From: Candidatus Corynebacterium faecipullorum
GTDB taxonomy: Bacteria > Actinomycetota > Actinomycetes > Mycobacteriales > Mycobacteriaceae
DNA: 18,898 nt
Assembly (NCBI GenBank): GCA_019114925.1
Contig: DXEO01000167.1
Span: 1-18,898 of the forward strand
Reading direction: 5' to 3'
The notes under the pieces were generated by a model, which saw only the letters and a list, made by a program, of their open reading frames with translations, was not told the DNA's origin and did not search any database. Positions 12,004 to 18,898 of this stretch are shown in pieces. Both the position numbers and the translations under genes were made by a program. The stretch's first letter is position 1. Each line of letters starts with the position of its first letter.

Positions 12004-12846
12004 TTAGGCGAGCCCCCGGGTCGTCGCCAAGGGCGCCATGTGCCCCTGAATAGCAGCGGTCATGCGAATGACATCGAGTGTCGGGGCCACCTCATGCACC
12101 CGAAAGGCCGCCACGCCGCGCGCTGCCGACCACGCCGTCGCCGCCAGAGTGCCAGCGACGCGCTGGTCCACGGCGCGGTCGAGGGTCTCCCCCACAAAGT
12201 CCTTGTTCGACAACGCCATGAGCACCGGCCAGCCCGTCGCCACGATCTCATCGATGCGCCGCAACAACTCCAGACCGTGGAAGGTGTTCTTGCCAAAGTC
12301 GTGCGTGGGGTCGATGAACGTCAGCTCCTCCGGGCAGCCGAGGTCGGCGGCGCGCTCGGCCAGCCGCGTGGTCTCGGTGATGACATCGCCGACCACATCA
12401 TCGAAGTGCACACGATGCGGTCGGGTGCGCGGAGTCACGCCACCGGTATGCGAGCACACGTAGCCCACCTTGTGGTGGCCAGCCACCTCGATGAGCTCCG
12501 GGTCCCAGCCGGCCCACGTGTCGTTGACCAACCCGGCACCGGCGGCGATAGCTTCCTCTGCGACTTCGGCGCGCCACGTGTCCACGGAGATCAGCGCCTC
12601 CGGGCGGCGGCGGTGCAGCTCCGCGATGGTGGGCACGACTCGCTCGATTTCCTCGGCCGCGTCGACGTGCTCACCGGGGCCGGCCTTGACGCCCCCGATG
12701 TCGATGATGGAGGCGCCGTCGCCAAGCGCCTGCTCAGCGCGCTGGATTGCGGGGTCGAGCTCGAAGGTGGCGCCCTTGTCGTAGAAGGAGTCCGGCGTGC
12801 GGTTCACAATCGCCATGACCCGCGCAAGGTTGGGGACAGGGCTCAC
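12004..12846 (-). CDS. folP2: Dihydropteroate synthase paralogue FolP2
   Basis: 280-residue TIM-barrel protein of the dihydropteroate synthase family. The first loop is kept (VMAIVNRTPDSFYDKG, residues 10-25), as are GASIIDIGG (44-52), ISVDTWRAEVAEEAIAAGA, LVNDTWAG and FIDPTHDFGKNT. The loop that carries S-T-R-P-G in active enzymes and shapes the p-aminobenzoate site reads V-K-A-G-P-G (53-58), the pattern of mycobacterial FolP2, which as I recall has no detectable dihydropteroate synthase activity. A role outside folate synthesis is therefore likely. Start is GTG 12844-12846, whose bases overlap the upstream LOG gene's TGA (GTGA), a strong sign of translational coupling. The frame is open to 13077, but those extra 77 residues are Arg-rich out-of-frame readings of the LOG gene. 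Confidence 0.88.
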   Translation of the reverse strand: MSPVPNLARVMAIVNRTPDSFYDKGATFELDPAIQRAEQALGDGASIIDIGGVKAGPGEHVDAAEEIERVVPTIAELHRRRPEALISVDTWRAEVAEEAIAAGAGLVNDTWAGWDPELIEVAGHHKVGYVCSHTGGVTPRTRPHRVHFDDVVGDVITETTRLAERAADLGCPEELTFIDPTHDFGKNTFHGLELLRRIDEIVATGWPVLMALSNKDFVGETLDRAVDQRVAGTLAATAWSAARGVAAFRVHEVAPTLDVIRMTAAIQGHMAPLATTRGLA

Positions 12847-13613
12847 TTGTTTTCTTGCTCCCGCACGCGATTGTCCGACATCACCTTGTGCGCGGCCAGG
12901 ATGTGAGCGACGGCTTCGTCGATATCGTCGGTGACGAGGAAGAGATCGAGGTCCTCGGGGTTGATGAACCCGCCCTCGGCCAGGGTCTTCTTCATCCACT
13001 CCACCAGGCCTGCCCAGTACTCGGTGCCCATGAGCACGATGGGATAGTTGGTCACCTTGCCGGTTTGGACCATGCACATGACCTCGAAGAACTCGTCCAT
13101 GGTGCCCATGCCGCCGGGCAGGCAGATGAAGGCCTGGGAGTACTTGAGGAACATGGTCTTGCTGGCGAAGAAGTAGCGGAAGTTCAGACCCAGATCCACG
13201 TAGGGGTTCAGGCCTTGCTCGTGCGGCAGCTCGATGCCGAGGCCCACAGACAGCCCGCCAGCCTCATGCGCGCCGCGGTTGGCTGCCTCCATGATGCCGG
13301 GGCCGCCGCCGGTGATAACGGCGTACTTGGCTTCTACCAGGCGGCGACCCAAGGCCACGCCCAACTGGTAATTCGGGTCATCCTCCGGGGTGCGCGCAGA
13401 TCCGAAGACGGTCACTGCCTTGGGCAGCTTGGCCAGGGCGTCGAAGCCGTCCACGAACTCGCCCTGGATGCGCAGGACGCGCCAGGGATCGGCGTGCTGC
13501 CACTCATGATCCGCGCCGGACTGCAGCAGGCGCTGATCAAAGGTGGAGGACTGCTCTCCAGCAGTGCGTACGAGAAGAGGTCCGCGCAGAGTACGCAGTT
13601 GCTCAGGCGTCAT
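12843..13613 (-). CDS. LOG-family protein (TIGR00730; cytokinin-riboside-monophosphate phosphoribohydrolase type)
   Basis: 256-residue Rossmann-fold protein of the LOG family; characterised members cleave the N-glycosidic bond of nucleoside 5'-monophosphates. An N-terminal extension of about 60 residues precedes VTVFGSART, then GGGPGIMEAANRGAHEAGG (102-120), YFFASKTMFLKYSQAF and the diagnostic PGGMGTMDEFFE (166-177), a form of PGGxGTxxE. The extension and the 'FF..KTMF' stretch fit the longer type-II LOGs. In LOG enzymes the residue before that Lys is normally Arg and important for activity; here codon AGC gives Ser151, while Glu174 is kept. Gene order dapE-LOG-folP2-gpgS is tight: ATG 13611-13613 is 7 bases after the dapE stop, and AAGGGA in the last dapE codons serves as ribosome binding site. 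Physiological substrate unknown. Confidence 0.88.
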   Translation of the reverse strand: MTPEQLRTLRGPLLVRTAGEQSSTFDQRLLQSGADHEWQHADPWRVLRIQGEFVDGFDALAKLPKAVTVFGSARTPEDDPNYQLGVALGRRLVEAKYAVITGGGPGIMEAANRGAHEAGGLSVGLGIELPHEQGLNPYVDLGLNFRYFFASKTMFLKYSQAFICLPGGMGTMDEFFEVMCMVQTGKVTNYPIVLMGTEYWAGLVEWMKKTLAEGGFINPEDLDLFLVTDDIDEAVAHILAAHKVMSDNRVREQENK

Positions 13614-13620
13614 GGTGGTC

Positions 13621-14709
13621 TTATCCCTTCAGGTAGTTCAAAAGTGCGGTCGAGACTTCGGTGATCTGGGTGACGGGTACTTGCTCGTCCTTCTTATGGG
13701 CAAAGCCCGGATCACCAGCGCCGAAGTTGACGGCTGGGGTACCCATCTCGGAGAAACGGGCCACATCGGTCCAACCATACTTGGCGCGGACGTTGCCGCC
13801 GACGGCGTCGACAAGCGCGCGTGCTGCTGGCTGGCTCAAACCGGGCAAGGCCGCACCCGCGATGTCATCGACCTCCACGGTGATGTTCTCGTGCTCGCCG
13901 AGGACCTCCATCAGGTGCTCCATCGCTTCTTCGGAGCTGCGGTCGGGGGCGAAGCGGAAGTTGACGAACATCCAAGCCTCGTCCGGAATGGTATTGGTGG
14001 CCACACCGGATTCGAGGTGGACGATGTTGAGGCCTTCTTTGTAGGTGCAGCCGTCAATCTCGACGTCGCGCGGCTGGTAGTTTGCCACGTTAAGCATTAC
14101 CGGCGCCAAGGTGTGCGCCGCGTTGGAGCCGAGCCAGGCGCGGGCCGAGTGCGCGCGGGTGCCGTGGGCGGTAACGCGCACGCGGATGGTGCCCTGGCAG
14201 CCGGCCTCGATCATGGCGCCGGAAGGCTCGCCCAGCAGCGCGAGGTCCCCCTGCAGCCACTCCGGGTGATCCTTTTGCAGGTGGCCCAGGCCGTTGAATT
14301 CGGTGGCGACCTCCTCACCCTCATAGGCGATGACCGTGAGATCGTGCTTGAGCTCATCGGAGTTGTACAGCTGCGCAAAGGCGTTGAGGTAGACGGCCAT
14401 GCCGGACTTCATGTCCACGGTGCCGCAGCCATACATGATGCTGCCTTCCTCCGACATGGTGTGGGGCACGTTATCGGCCAGGGGCACGGTATCGATATGA
14501 CCGGCGAGGACCACGCGGCTTTTAAAGCCCCGATTCGTGCGGGCGCAGACGGTGTTGCCGTAGCGTTCCACCTCTACCTTGTTCTGGTCCAGACCACGCA
14601 GGGCCTCTTCGACCGCATCGGCGATCGCTTGCTCGTGGTGCGAAGGGCTAGGGATATCCACCAGGGCCTTGGTCAGCTCGATGGGATCGGAGAAGAGATT
14701 TAAAGTCAC
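13621..14709 (-). CDS. dapE: Succinyl-diaminopimelate desuccinylase
   Basis: 362-residue M20 zinc peptidase-family enzyme that removes succinate from N-succinyl-LL-diaminopimelate on the way to meso-diaminopimelate and lysine. Metal and catalytic motifs are present: VVLAGHIDTVPLAD (His and Asp), GCGTVDMKSG (bridging Asp), YEGEEVA (Glu-Glu), LLGEPSGA and a C-terminal FAHKKDEQVP (His). The dimerisation domain is intact (GTIRVRVTAHGTRAHSARAW). GTG 14707-14709 is chosen because TAGCAT lies 8 bases upstream (leaderless) and because homology begins with TLNLFSDPIELT; the open frame continues to 14814 without coding character. First gene of the minus-strand run and divergent from a permease gene. 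dapD, the preceding succinylase-pathway gene, is 1.5 kb away on the other strand. Confidence 0.95.
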   Translation of the reverse strand: MTLNLFSDPIELTKALVDIPSPSHHEQAIADAVEEALRGLDQNKVEVERYGNTVCARTNRGFKSRVVLAGHIDTVPLADNVPHTMSEEGSIMYGCGTVDMKSGMAVYLNAFAQLYNSDELKHDLTVIAYEGEEVATEFNGLGHLQKDHPEWLQGDLALLGEPSGAMIEAGCQGTIRVRVTAHGTRAHSARAWLGSNAAHTLAPVMLNVANYQPRDVEIDGCTYKEGLNIVHLESGVATNTIPDEAWMFVNFRFAPDRSSEEAMEHLMEVLGEHENITVEVDDIAGAALPGLSQPAARALVDAVGGNVRAKYGWTDVARFSEMGTPAVNFGAGDPGFAHKKDEQVPVTQITEVSTALLNYLKG

Positions 14710-14717
14710 AACCCGCC

Positions 14718-14723
14718 ATGCTA
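14718..14723 (-). promoter_or_regulatory. Candidate -10 box of the dapE operon (TAGCAT)
   Basis: Minus-strand TAGCAT followed after 8 bases by GTG 14709, with no ribosome binding site. It fits a leaderless promoter for dapE and probably the LOG-folP2-gpgS genes behind it. Confidence 0.45.
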
Positions 14724-14800
14724 GCGCCCCCGGTTGCTTAGTGCATTGCGTAAAGTACTTCCCGTTGCAAACAATCAACAGCGTTGAAGGTGATTTCCCT

Positions 14801-16159
14801 ATGGCTGCGGCCACTCAACTCAAAACCCGCCACCTCACCATGATGGGCCTCGGCTCCGCAGTGGGCGCGGGCCTCTTCCTAGGCGTCGGCCTAGGCATCC
14901 AGGTCTCCGGCACCTCCGTTCTCATCTCCTATGCGGTGGCCGGTGTGCTCATCGCCTTGGTGATGTGGATGCTCGGTGAGATGGCCGCCGCGCGTCCTTC
15001 GTTGGGCGCTTTCTCCACCTATGCGGGCCAAGCCTTCGGGCCGTGGGCCAGGTTTACGTTGGGCTGGATTTACTGGTTCATGCTGGTCATGGTGATGGGC
15101 GCGGAGATTACCGGTGCCGCGGCTATTATCTCCAACTGGTTCGGGGTGGACCCCTGGATTCCAGCGTTGGTGGCCGTGATTCTCTTCGCCATCGTCAACT
15201 TTGCCGCCGTGGGCGGCTTCGGCGAATTCGAGTTCTGGTTCGCCATCATCAAGGTGGCCACCATCGTGGCCTTCCTCGGCGTCGGCGCGCTCATGGCTCT
15301 GGGCATCCTGCCGGGCATGGATCTCTCGGTGGCGGGTCACAACTTCACGGAGAACTTCCTCCCTAACGGCGGCCCCGGCTTTGCTGCCGGCCTGCTCGCC
15401 GTGGCTTTCGCTTTCGGCGGCATCGAGCTAGTCACCATTGCCGCGGCGGAATCCGAGGACCCAGCCCACAACGTCGCTACTGCGGTGCGCGCCATCATCG
15501 TGCGCATCATGGTCTTCTACATCGGCTCCATCCTGGTCATCACCATGGCCTTGCCTTTCAGCTCTATCCAGGACGCCGATGTGGCCGCGGATTCGCCCTT
15601 CACCCTGGTCCTTGCGGCCGCGAAAATCCCTTTCGCCGCTGGATTCATGGAAGCGATTATTGCCCTGGCGCTGCTGTCCGCCTTCAACGCGCAGATCTAC
15701 GCCACCTCCCGCTTGGTCTACGACATGGCTAAGGACCACAGCGCGCACCACGTCTTCTTGAAGACCAACGCCTCCGGCTCCCCCATTTATGCGGTGGTGC
15801 TCTCCATCATCTTCGCCTTCGCGTCGGTGGCCCTGCAGTACTGGAACCCGCCGGGACTCCTAGCCTTCCTCTTCAACGCGGTGGGCGGTTGCTTGCTAGT
15901 CATCTGGTGTTTCATCGTCGCCTCCTACATCAAGCTGCACCCCCAGATGAAGGCCAATGGCGAGCTCACTACGCTGCGCGTGCCGGGCTTCCCGTGGCTG
16001 CCATGGATCACCGCCCTGGCACTGGTGGGTCTTACAATTCTCATGCTTTTCGACCCGTCCGCCCGCAACCAAGTCCTTGCCGTCCTCATCCTGACCGTGA
16101 CCCTGGTTGTGATCTTCCACCTACTCCCGGGTAGCTCAAGGCACGCGGCAGACGCTTAA
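14801..16159 (+). CDS. Amino-acid permease, AroP-type (APC superfamily)
   Basis: 452-residue integral membrane transporter with about 12 hydrophobic helices. The first helix carries the APC signature RHLTMMGLGSAVGAGLFLGV (G-x-G-x-G class break). Diagnostic loops include GWIYWFMLVMVMGAEITGAA, the strong FAFGGIELVTIAAAESEDP and LALLSAFNAQIYATSRLVY. It resembles C. glutamicum AroP, the aromatic amino acid importer encoded in this neighbourhood, but the second permease at 17284 resembles it equally, so I give no symbol. ATG 14801 has AAGG about 10 bases upstream; an open frame extends far upstream antisense to dapE and is not used. dapD follows after 18 bases with its own -10 box. Proton-coupled import of an aromatic or other neutral amino acid is the likely role. 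Confidence 0.88.
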   Translation: MAAATQLKTRHLTMMGLGSAVGAGLFLGVGLGIQVSGTSVLISYAVAGVLIALVMWMLGEMAAARPSLGAFSTYAGQAFGPWARFTLGWIYWFMLVMVMGAEITGAAAIISNWFGVDPWIPALVAVILFAIVNFAAVGGFGEFEFWFAIIKVATIVAFLGVGALMALGILPGMDLSVAGHNFTENFLPNGGPGFAAGLLAVAFAFGGIELVTIAAAESEDPAHNVATAVRAIIVRIMVFYIGSILVITMALPFSSIQDADVAADSPFTLVLAAAKIPFAAGFMEAIIALALLSAFNAQIYATSRLVYDMAKDHSAHHVFLKTNASGSPIYAVVLSIIFAFASVALQYWNPPGLLAFLFNAVGGCLLVIWCFIVASYIKLHPQMKANGELTTLRVPGFPWLPWITALALVGLTILMLFDPSARNQVLAVLILTVTLVVIFHLLPGSSRHAADA

Positions 16160-16163
16160 CTGC

Positions 16164-16169
16164 TAGGGT
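16164..16169 (+). promoter_or_regulatory. Candidate -10 box of dapD (TAGGGT)
   Basis: TAGGGT begins just after the permease stop and ends 8 bases before ATG 16178. No ribosome binding site is present. dapD therefore probably has its own leaderless promoter despite the 18-base gap to the permease gene. Confidence 0.45.
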
Positions 16170-16177
16170 GTGGTCCT

Positions 16178-17149
16178 ATGACTTCAGCATCCGCACGCGG
16201 CCTGGCAACCATTACCCACGACGGCACCGTCCTGGACGTCTGGTTCCCCGCAGTTCACACCGATATCTCTGTAGAAGCCAGCGGCACCGAGCGCTTGGAG
16301 GAGGTTCCGCAGCAGTTCGCTGACCTCGTCGGCCCCGACGAAGAGCGCGGTGTCGCCCGTATCGCGGTGGAGACCTCCATCAAGGACCTAGATGAGGCTC
16401 CCGCCGACACCTACGACGCTTACCTGCGCCTGCACCTGCTCTCCCACCGCGCAGTCAAGCCACACGGCCTGAACGTAGACGGTATCTTCGGCAAACTGGC
16501 CAACGTGGTGTGGACCAACTATGGCCCTTGCGCGGTTGCCGATTTCCAGATGGTCCGCGGACGCCTCGCTTCCCGCGGACCGGTCGTGGTCTACTCCGTC
16601 GATAAGTTCCCGCGCATGGTGGATTACGTTGTTCCGTCCGGCGTGCGCATTGGTGACGCCGACCGCGTCCGCCTGGGCGCCCACCTCGCGGAGGGCACGA
16701 CCGTGATGCACGAGGGCTTCGTTAACTTCAACGCCGGCACCCTGGGCGCCTCCATGGTCGAGGGCCGTATCTCCGCAGGTGTTGTCGTAGGCGATGGCTC
16801 CGATATCGGCGGCGGCGCCTCCATCATGGGCACCCTGTCCGGCGGCGGCAAGGAGGTCATCTCCATCGGTGAGCGCTGCCTGCTCGGGGCAAACTCCGGC
16901 GTGGGCATTTCGCTTGGCGACGACGCCGTCGTCGAAGCCGGCCTCTACGTCACCGCCGGTACCAAGATTACCGTCTTTGGCAAGATTGCGGAGGCCCTGG
17001 GCCTGTCTGAGGGCGACACCATCAAGGGTTCCAAGCTTTCTGGTGTCTCCGGCGTGCTGCTGCGCCGCAACTCCGTGACCGGTGCCGTCGAGGCCGTGGA
17101 GTGGAAGCCTGAGGCAGTGTCCCTCAACGAGGACCTGCACAAGAACTAG
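16178..17149 (+). CDS. dapD: 2,3,4,5-tetrahydropyridine-2,6-dicarboxylate N-succinyltransferase
   Basis: 323-residue acyltransferase that uses succinyl-CoA to succinylate tetrahydrodipicolinate, feeding DapC and DapE in diaminopimelate/lysine synthesis. The N-terminal half is the actinobacterial DapD type (TYDAYLRLHLLSHRAVKPHG, then LNVDGIFGKLANVVWTNYGP). The C-terminal half is a left-handed beta-helix built of hexapeptide repeats (GVRIGDADRVRLGAHLAEGT, MHEGFVNFNAGTLGASMVEG, ISAGVVVGDGSDIGGGASIM, LLGANSGVGISLGDDAVVEA). Length fits the longer actinobacterial form, not the about 275-residue E. coli form. The ATG is supported by a leaderless -10 box. A strong terminator follows 15 bases after the stop. 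It is bracketed by two permease paralogues. Confidence 0.96.
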   Translation: MTSASARGLATITHDGTVLDVWFPAVHTDISVEASGTERLEEVPQQFADLVGPDEERGVARIAVETSIKDLDEAPADTYDAYLRLHLLSHRAVKPHGLNVDGIFGKLANVVWTNYGPCAVADFQMVRGRLASRGPVVVYSVDKFPRMVDYVVPSGVRIGDADRVRLGAHLAEGTTVMHEGFVNFNAGTLGASMVEGRISAGVVVGDGSDIGGGASIMGTLSGGGKEVISIGERCLLGANSGVGISLGDDAVVEAGLYVTAGTKITVFGKIAEALGLSEGDTIKGSKLSGVSGVLLRRNSVTGAVEAVEWKPEAVSLNEDLHKN

Positions 17150-17163
17150 GCTTAGCAGTGCTC

Positions 17164-17190
17164 AGGCCCCCGTCTTCTGCGGGGGCCTTT
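17164..17190 (+). terminator. Rho-independent terminator after dapD
   Basis: A perfect 9-bp stem, AGGCCCCCG (17164-17172) with CGGGGGCCT (17180-17188), loop TCTTCTG, followed by TTTCGC. This GC-rich hairpin with a short T-run isolates dapD from the second permease. Confidence 0.85.
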
Positions 17191-17270
17191 CGCGATCCCA
17201 CGATTAACTCCCCAGCCAAGCCCCTGCGCCACGGGCACCCCTCGATGCCCAACCGCCTAAAGCCGCGGCC

Positions 17271-17276
17271 TAGAAT
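17271..17276 (+). promoter_or_regulatory. Candidate -10 box of second permease (TAGAAT)
   Basis: TAGAAT lies 7 bases before GTG 17284, with no ribosome binding site. An in-frame ATG at 17275 overlaps the box, which argues against that ATG as start. Confidence 0.45.
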
Positions 17277-17283
17277 GCTAAAG

Positions 17284-18705
17284 GTGACTGCTCAAAATCA
17301 TTCCTCCTCTCGCTCACTTGGCAGCGGCTTGAAGGTCCGCCACCTGACCATGATGGGGCTGGGCTCCACCATTGGTGCCGGCCTTTTCTTAGGCACCGGC
17401 GTTGGCATTTCTGCTGCCGGCCCCGCGGTCCTCTTGGCCTACCTCATCGCTGGGTTCCTTGCCATCCTGGTCATGCAGATGCTCGGTGAGATGGGCACGG
17501 TTATTCCCGCCTCCGGCTCTTTCTCCGAATACGCGGAGCACGGCATCGGCCGCTGGGCAGGATTTACGCAGGGCTGGATTTACTGGCTTGCCACGGTCGC
17601 GGTTCTGGGCGCGGAAATCACCGGCGCGGCCGGGTTCATCGGCGCGTGGTTTAACTGCCCGCCCTGGATCCCCGCAGCCATCTGCGTGGCGCTCTTCGGA
17701 ACCATCAACCTGCTGCGGGTGCGCTTGTTCGGCGAGTTCGAGTACTGGTTCGCCTTCATTAAGGTCGCCGTCATCATTGCTTTCCTAGCCATCGGCGCGC
17801 TCCTCATCTTCGGCCTTCTCCCCGGCCACACCTTTATCGGCACGTCCGTCTTCCTTGCCGACGGTTTCATGCCCAACGGCCTCGGTGGTGTGGCCGCTGG
17901 CCTCCTCGCCGTAGCCTTCGCCTTCGGCGGCATCGAAGTCGTCGCCATCGCCGCGGCGGAATCCGAGGACCCCGAGAAGTCCCTCGTCAACGCAGTGCGC
18001 ACCACCATTACGCGCATTTCGGTGTTCTACCTGGGCTCTGTCCTCGTTATCACCTTCCTCCTGCCCTATTCTTCGCTCGGCTCCGCGCAGTCTGCCGCCG
18101 AGTCACCGTTCACCATGGTCTTGGACCGCGCAGGAATCCCAGGCGCGGCAGCCATCATGGAAGTGGTCATCGTCCTCGCTCTGCTTTCTGCTTTCAACGC
18201 GCAGATCTACGCTTCCTCCCGCATGATGCACTCGCTGGCTAGCCGCGGTGAAGCCCCCAAGCTCTTCGCCGCCACCGACCGTCGCGGCGTGCCCACCGCG
18301 GCCATCGCGCTGTCTGTCATTCTTTCCGCGGTGATGGTTGTTCTCAACTACGCGGATACCGGGTGGCTGCTGTCCTTCATGCTCAATGCCGCTGGAGCCT
18401 CGCTACTCATCGTGTGGGTCTTCATCGCGGTGAGCCAGCTGCGCCTGCGTCCCCAGCTCGAGGCCATCCACCCGCTGCCGGTGCGCATGTGGGCTTACCC
18501 TTACCTCACGTGGTTCGCCCTGGCGCTCTTTGCGGCCATTGCGGTGCTCATGCTTAGCGACGCCTCCGCCCGCATCCAGCTCTTCTCCGCCGCAGCCATG
18601 TTCGCGGTACTCGCCATCGCCGGCGTCATCAACGCCAGGGCCCGCGGTATCGCCCCGACCTCTCGCCTGCCCCTGCCGACGGCCGAGGAGCTGGAGGCCC
18701 GCTAG
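17284..18705 (+). CDS. Second amino-acid permease, AroP-type (APC superfamily)
   Basis: 473-residue integral membrane transporter, about 12 helices, clearly a paralogue of the permease at 14801-16159: RHLTMMGLGSTIGAGLFLGT, QGWIYWLATVAVLGAEITGA, FAFGGIEVVAIAAAESEDP and LALLSAFNAQIYASSRMM all have direct equivalents there. Its N-terminus (LGSGLKVRHLTMMG, then GTGVGISAAGPAVLLAY) also looks very much like C. glutamicum AroP, so either copy may be the orthologue. The substrate is probably an aromatic or related amino acid. GTG 17284 (MTAQNHSSSRS) is preferred for its leaderless -10 box; the frame is open back to 17158 but overlaps the dapD terminator there. The C-terminal tail is hydrophilic. The gene-free repeat region lies after the stop. 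Confidence 0.88.
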   Translation: MTAQNHSSSRSLGSGLKVRHLTMMGLGSTIGAGLFLGTGVGISAAGPAVLLAYLIAGFLAILVMQMLGEMGTVIPASGSFSEYAEHGIGRWAGFTQGWIYWLATVAVLGAEITGAAGFIGAWFNCPPWIPAAICVALFGTINLLRVRLFGEFEYWFAFIKVAVIIAFLAIGALLIFGLLPGHTFIGTSVFLADGFMPNGLGGVAAGLLAVAFAFGGIEVVAIAAAESEDPEKSLVNAVRTTITRISVFYLGSVLVITFLLPYSSLGSAQSAAESPFTMVLDRAGIPGAAAIMEVVIVLALLSAFNAQIYASSRMMHSLASRGEAPKLFAATDRRGVPTAAIALSVILSAVMVVLNYADTGWLLSFMLNAAGASLLIVWVFIAVSQLRLRPQLEAIHPLPVRMWAYPYLTWFALALFAAIAVLMLSDASARIQLFSAAAMFAVLAIAGVINARARGIAPTSRLPLPTAEELEAR

Positions 18706-18710
18706 CCCCT

Positions 18711-18801
18711 CCCTTCGCGCTACAGCCCCACTCCTCCCCGCTGCTCCTCGCAGCCGCCCCACCCCTTCGCGCTCACCGCCCCACCCCCTTCGCGCTCACC
18801 G
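18711..18801 (+). repeat. Direct copies of the 16-bp intergenic repeat
   Basis: Exact copies of CCCTTCGCGCTCACCG lie at 18763-18778 and 18786-18801, in the same orientation and 23 bases apart. A degenerate copy, matching in the first 11 bases, is at 18711-18725. It is the same 16-mer as the arms of units A and B at 9528-9691. No inverted partner is seen before the window ends; it may lie just beyond. Confidence 0.85.
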
Positions 18802-18850
18802 GCGTACGACGTAGCGCTGTTTCCCGCTTCCCCGTAGCCGCCAAGGGCAT

Positions 18851-18878
18851 GGCGCGTGAAATCCCCTCCCCACGCGCC
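18851..18878. repeat. Perfect 8-bp inverted repeat near the right edge
   Basis: GGCGCGTG (18851-18858) and CACGCGCC (18871-18878) flank 12 bases. It is a possible hairpin, terminator-like or part of the repeat region. No gene is visible in 18706-18898. Confidence 0.5.
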
Positions 18879-18898
18879 CTTCACACCGCAGCTCCACC

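Noticed and set aside
11941..12906. 321-codon plus-strand frame over folP2
   Set aside because: Antisense shadow of folP2; no start signal or domain.
12847..13077. 77-residue N-terminal extension of FolP2
   Set aside because: Arg/His-rich residues are the LOG gene in another frame; homology starts after GTG 12846, which overlaps the LOG stop in the usual coupled way.
13543..14703. 386-codon plus-strand frame over dapE
   Set aside because: Antisense shadow of dapE, a common effect in GC-rich coding DNA.

Overview
The window reads as a chromosomal segment of a high-GC Gram-positive actinobacterium, most likely a Corynebacterium. The reasons are: actinobacterial DapD, GlgA and FolP2/GpgS families; an ECF sigma factor next to a zinc-finger anti-sigma factor and TatB; a corynebacterial-type Rib/YPDG surface repeat; and many starts that look leaderless (TANNNT -10 box 6-10 nt before ATG/GTG, no ribosome binding site). 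From memory, gene order follows the Mycobacterium tuberculosis block Rv1201c-Rv1229c (dapD, dapE, LOG protein, folP2, gpgS, DivIVA-like, DUF3117, glgA, glgC, methyltransferase, sigE, anti-sigma, tatB, lipoprotein, mrp). This is therefore an old conserved core neighbourhood with local insertions and losses. There are no tRNA or rRNA genes, no transposase, no CRISPR array and no prophage genes.

Layout. 1-257: edge of a Rib/YPDG surface-repeat coding region on the minus strand, apparently lacking its 5' end. 258-603: gene-free, with hairpins. 604-1365: lipoprotein (-). 1540-2679: Mrp ATPase (+), convergent with tatB (2686-3258, -). 3326-4535: cseE and sigE (-). 4699-5346: O-methyltransferase-like protein (+), divergent from sigE and convergent with glgC (5430-6647, -). 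6813-9436: glgA and a GH32-like protein (+). 9437-9766: gene-free, holding two large inverted-repeat units. 9767-14709: minus-strand run dapE > LOG > folP2 > gpgS > DivIVA-like > DUF3117 > rlmA-like. 14801-18705: permease, dapD, second permease (+). 18706-18898: gene-free tail with direct copies of the same 16-bp repeat.

Functions. GlgC makes ADP-glucose and GlgA uses it for glycogen or maltose-1-phosphate. DapD and DapE supply the succinylase route to meso-diaminopimelate and lysine. SigE and its anti-sigma factor are a surface-stress module next to the Tat exporter subunit. GpgS makes glucosyl-3-phosphoglycerate. Two AroP-type amino-acid permeases bracket dapD.

The most notable theme is that several proteins keep a family fold but lack the family's usual catalytic or metal-binding residues: the GH32-like protein, the methyltransferase-like protein, Mrp (no CxxC), the RlmA-like protein (three of four zinc ligands changed), FolP2 (no STRPG loop) and the LOG protein (Arg to Ser). 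The most notable non-coding signal is the 16-bp repeat CCCTTCGCGCTCACCG, in inverted pairs in one intergenic region and as direct copies in another. Nothing here is a complete new system on sequence alone.
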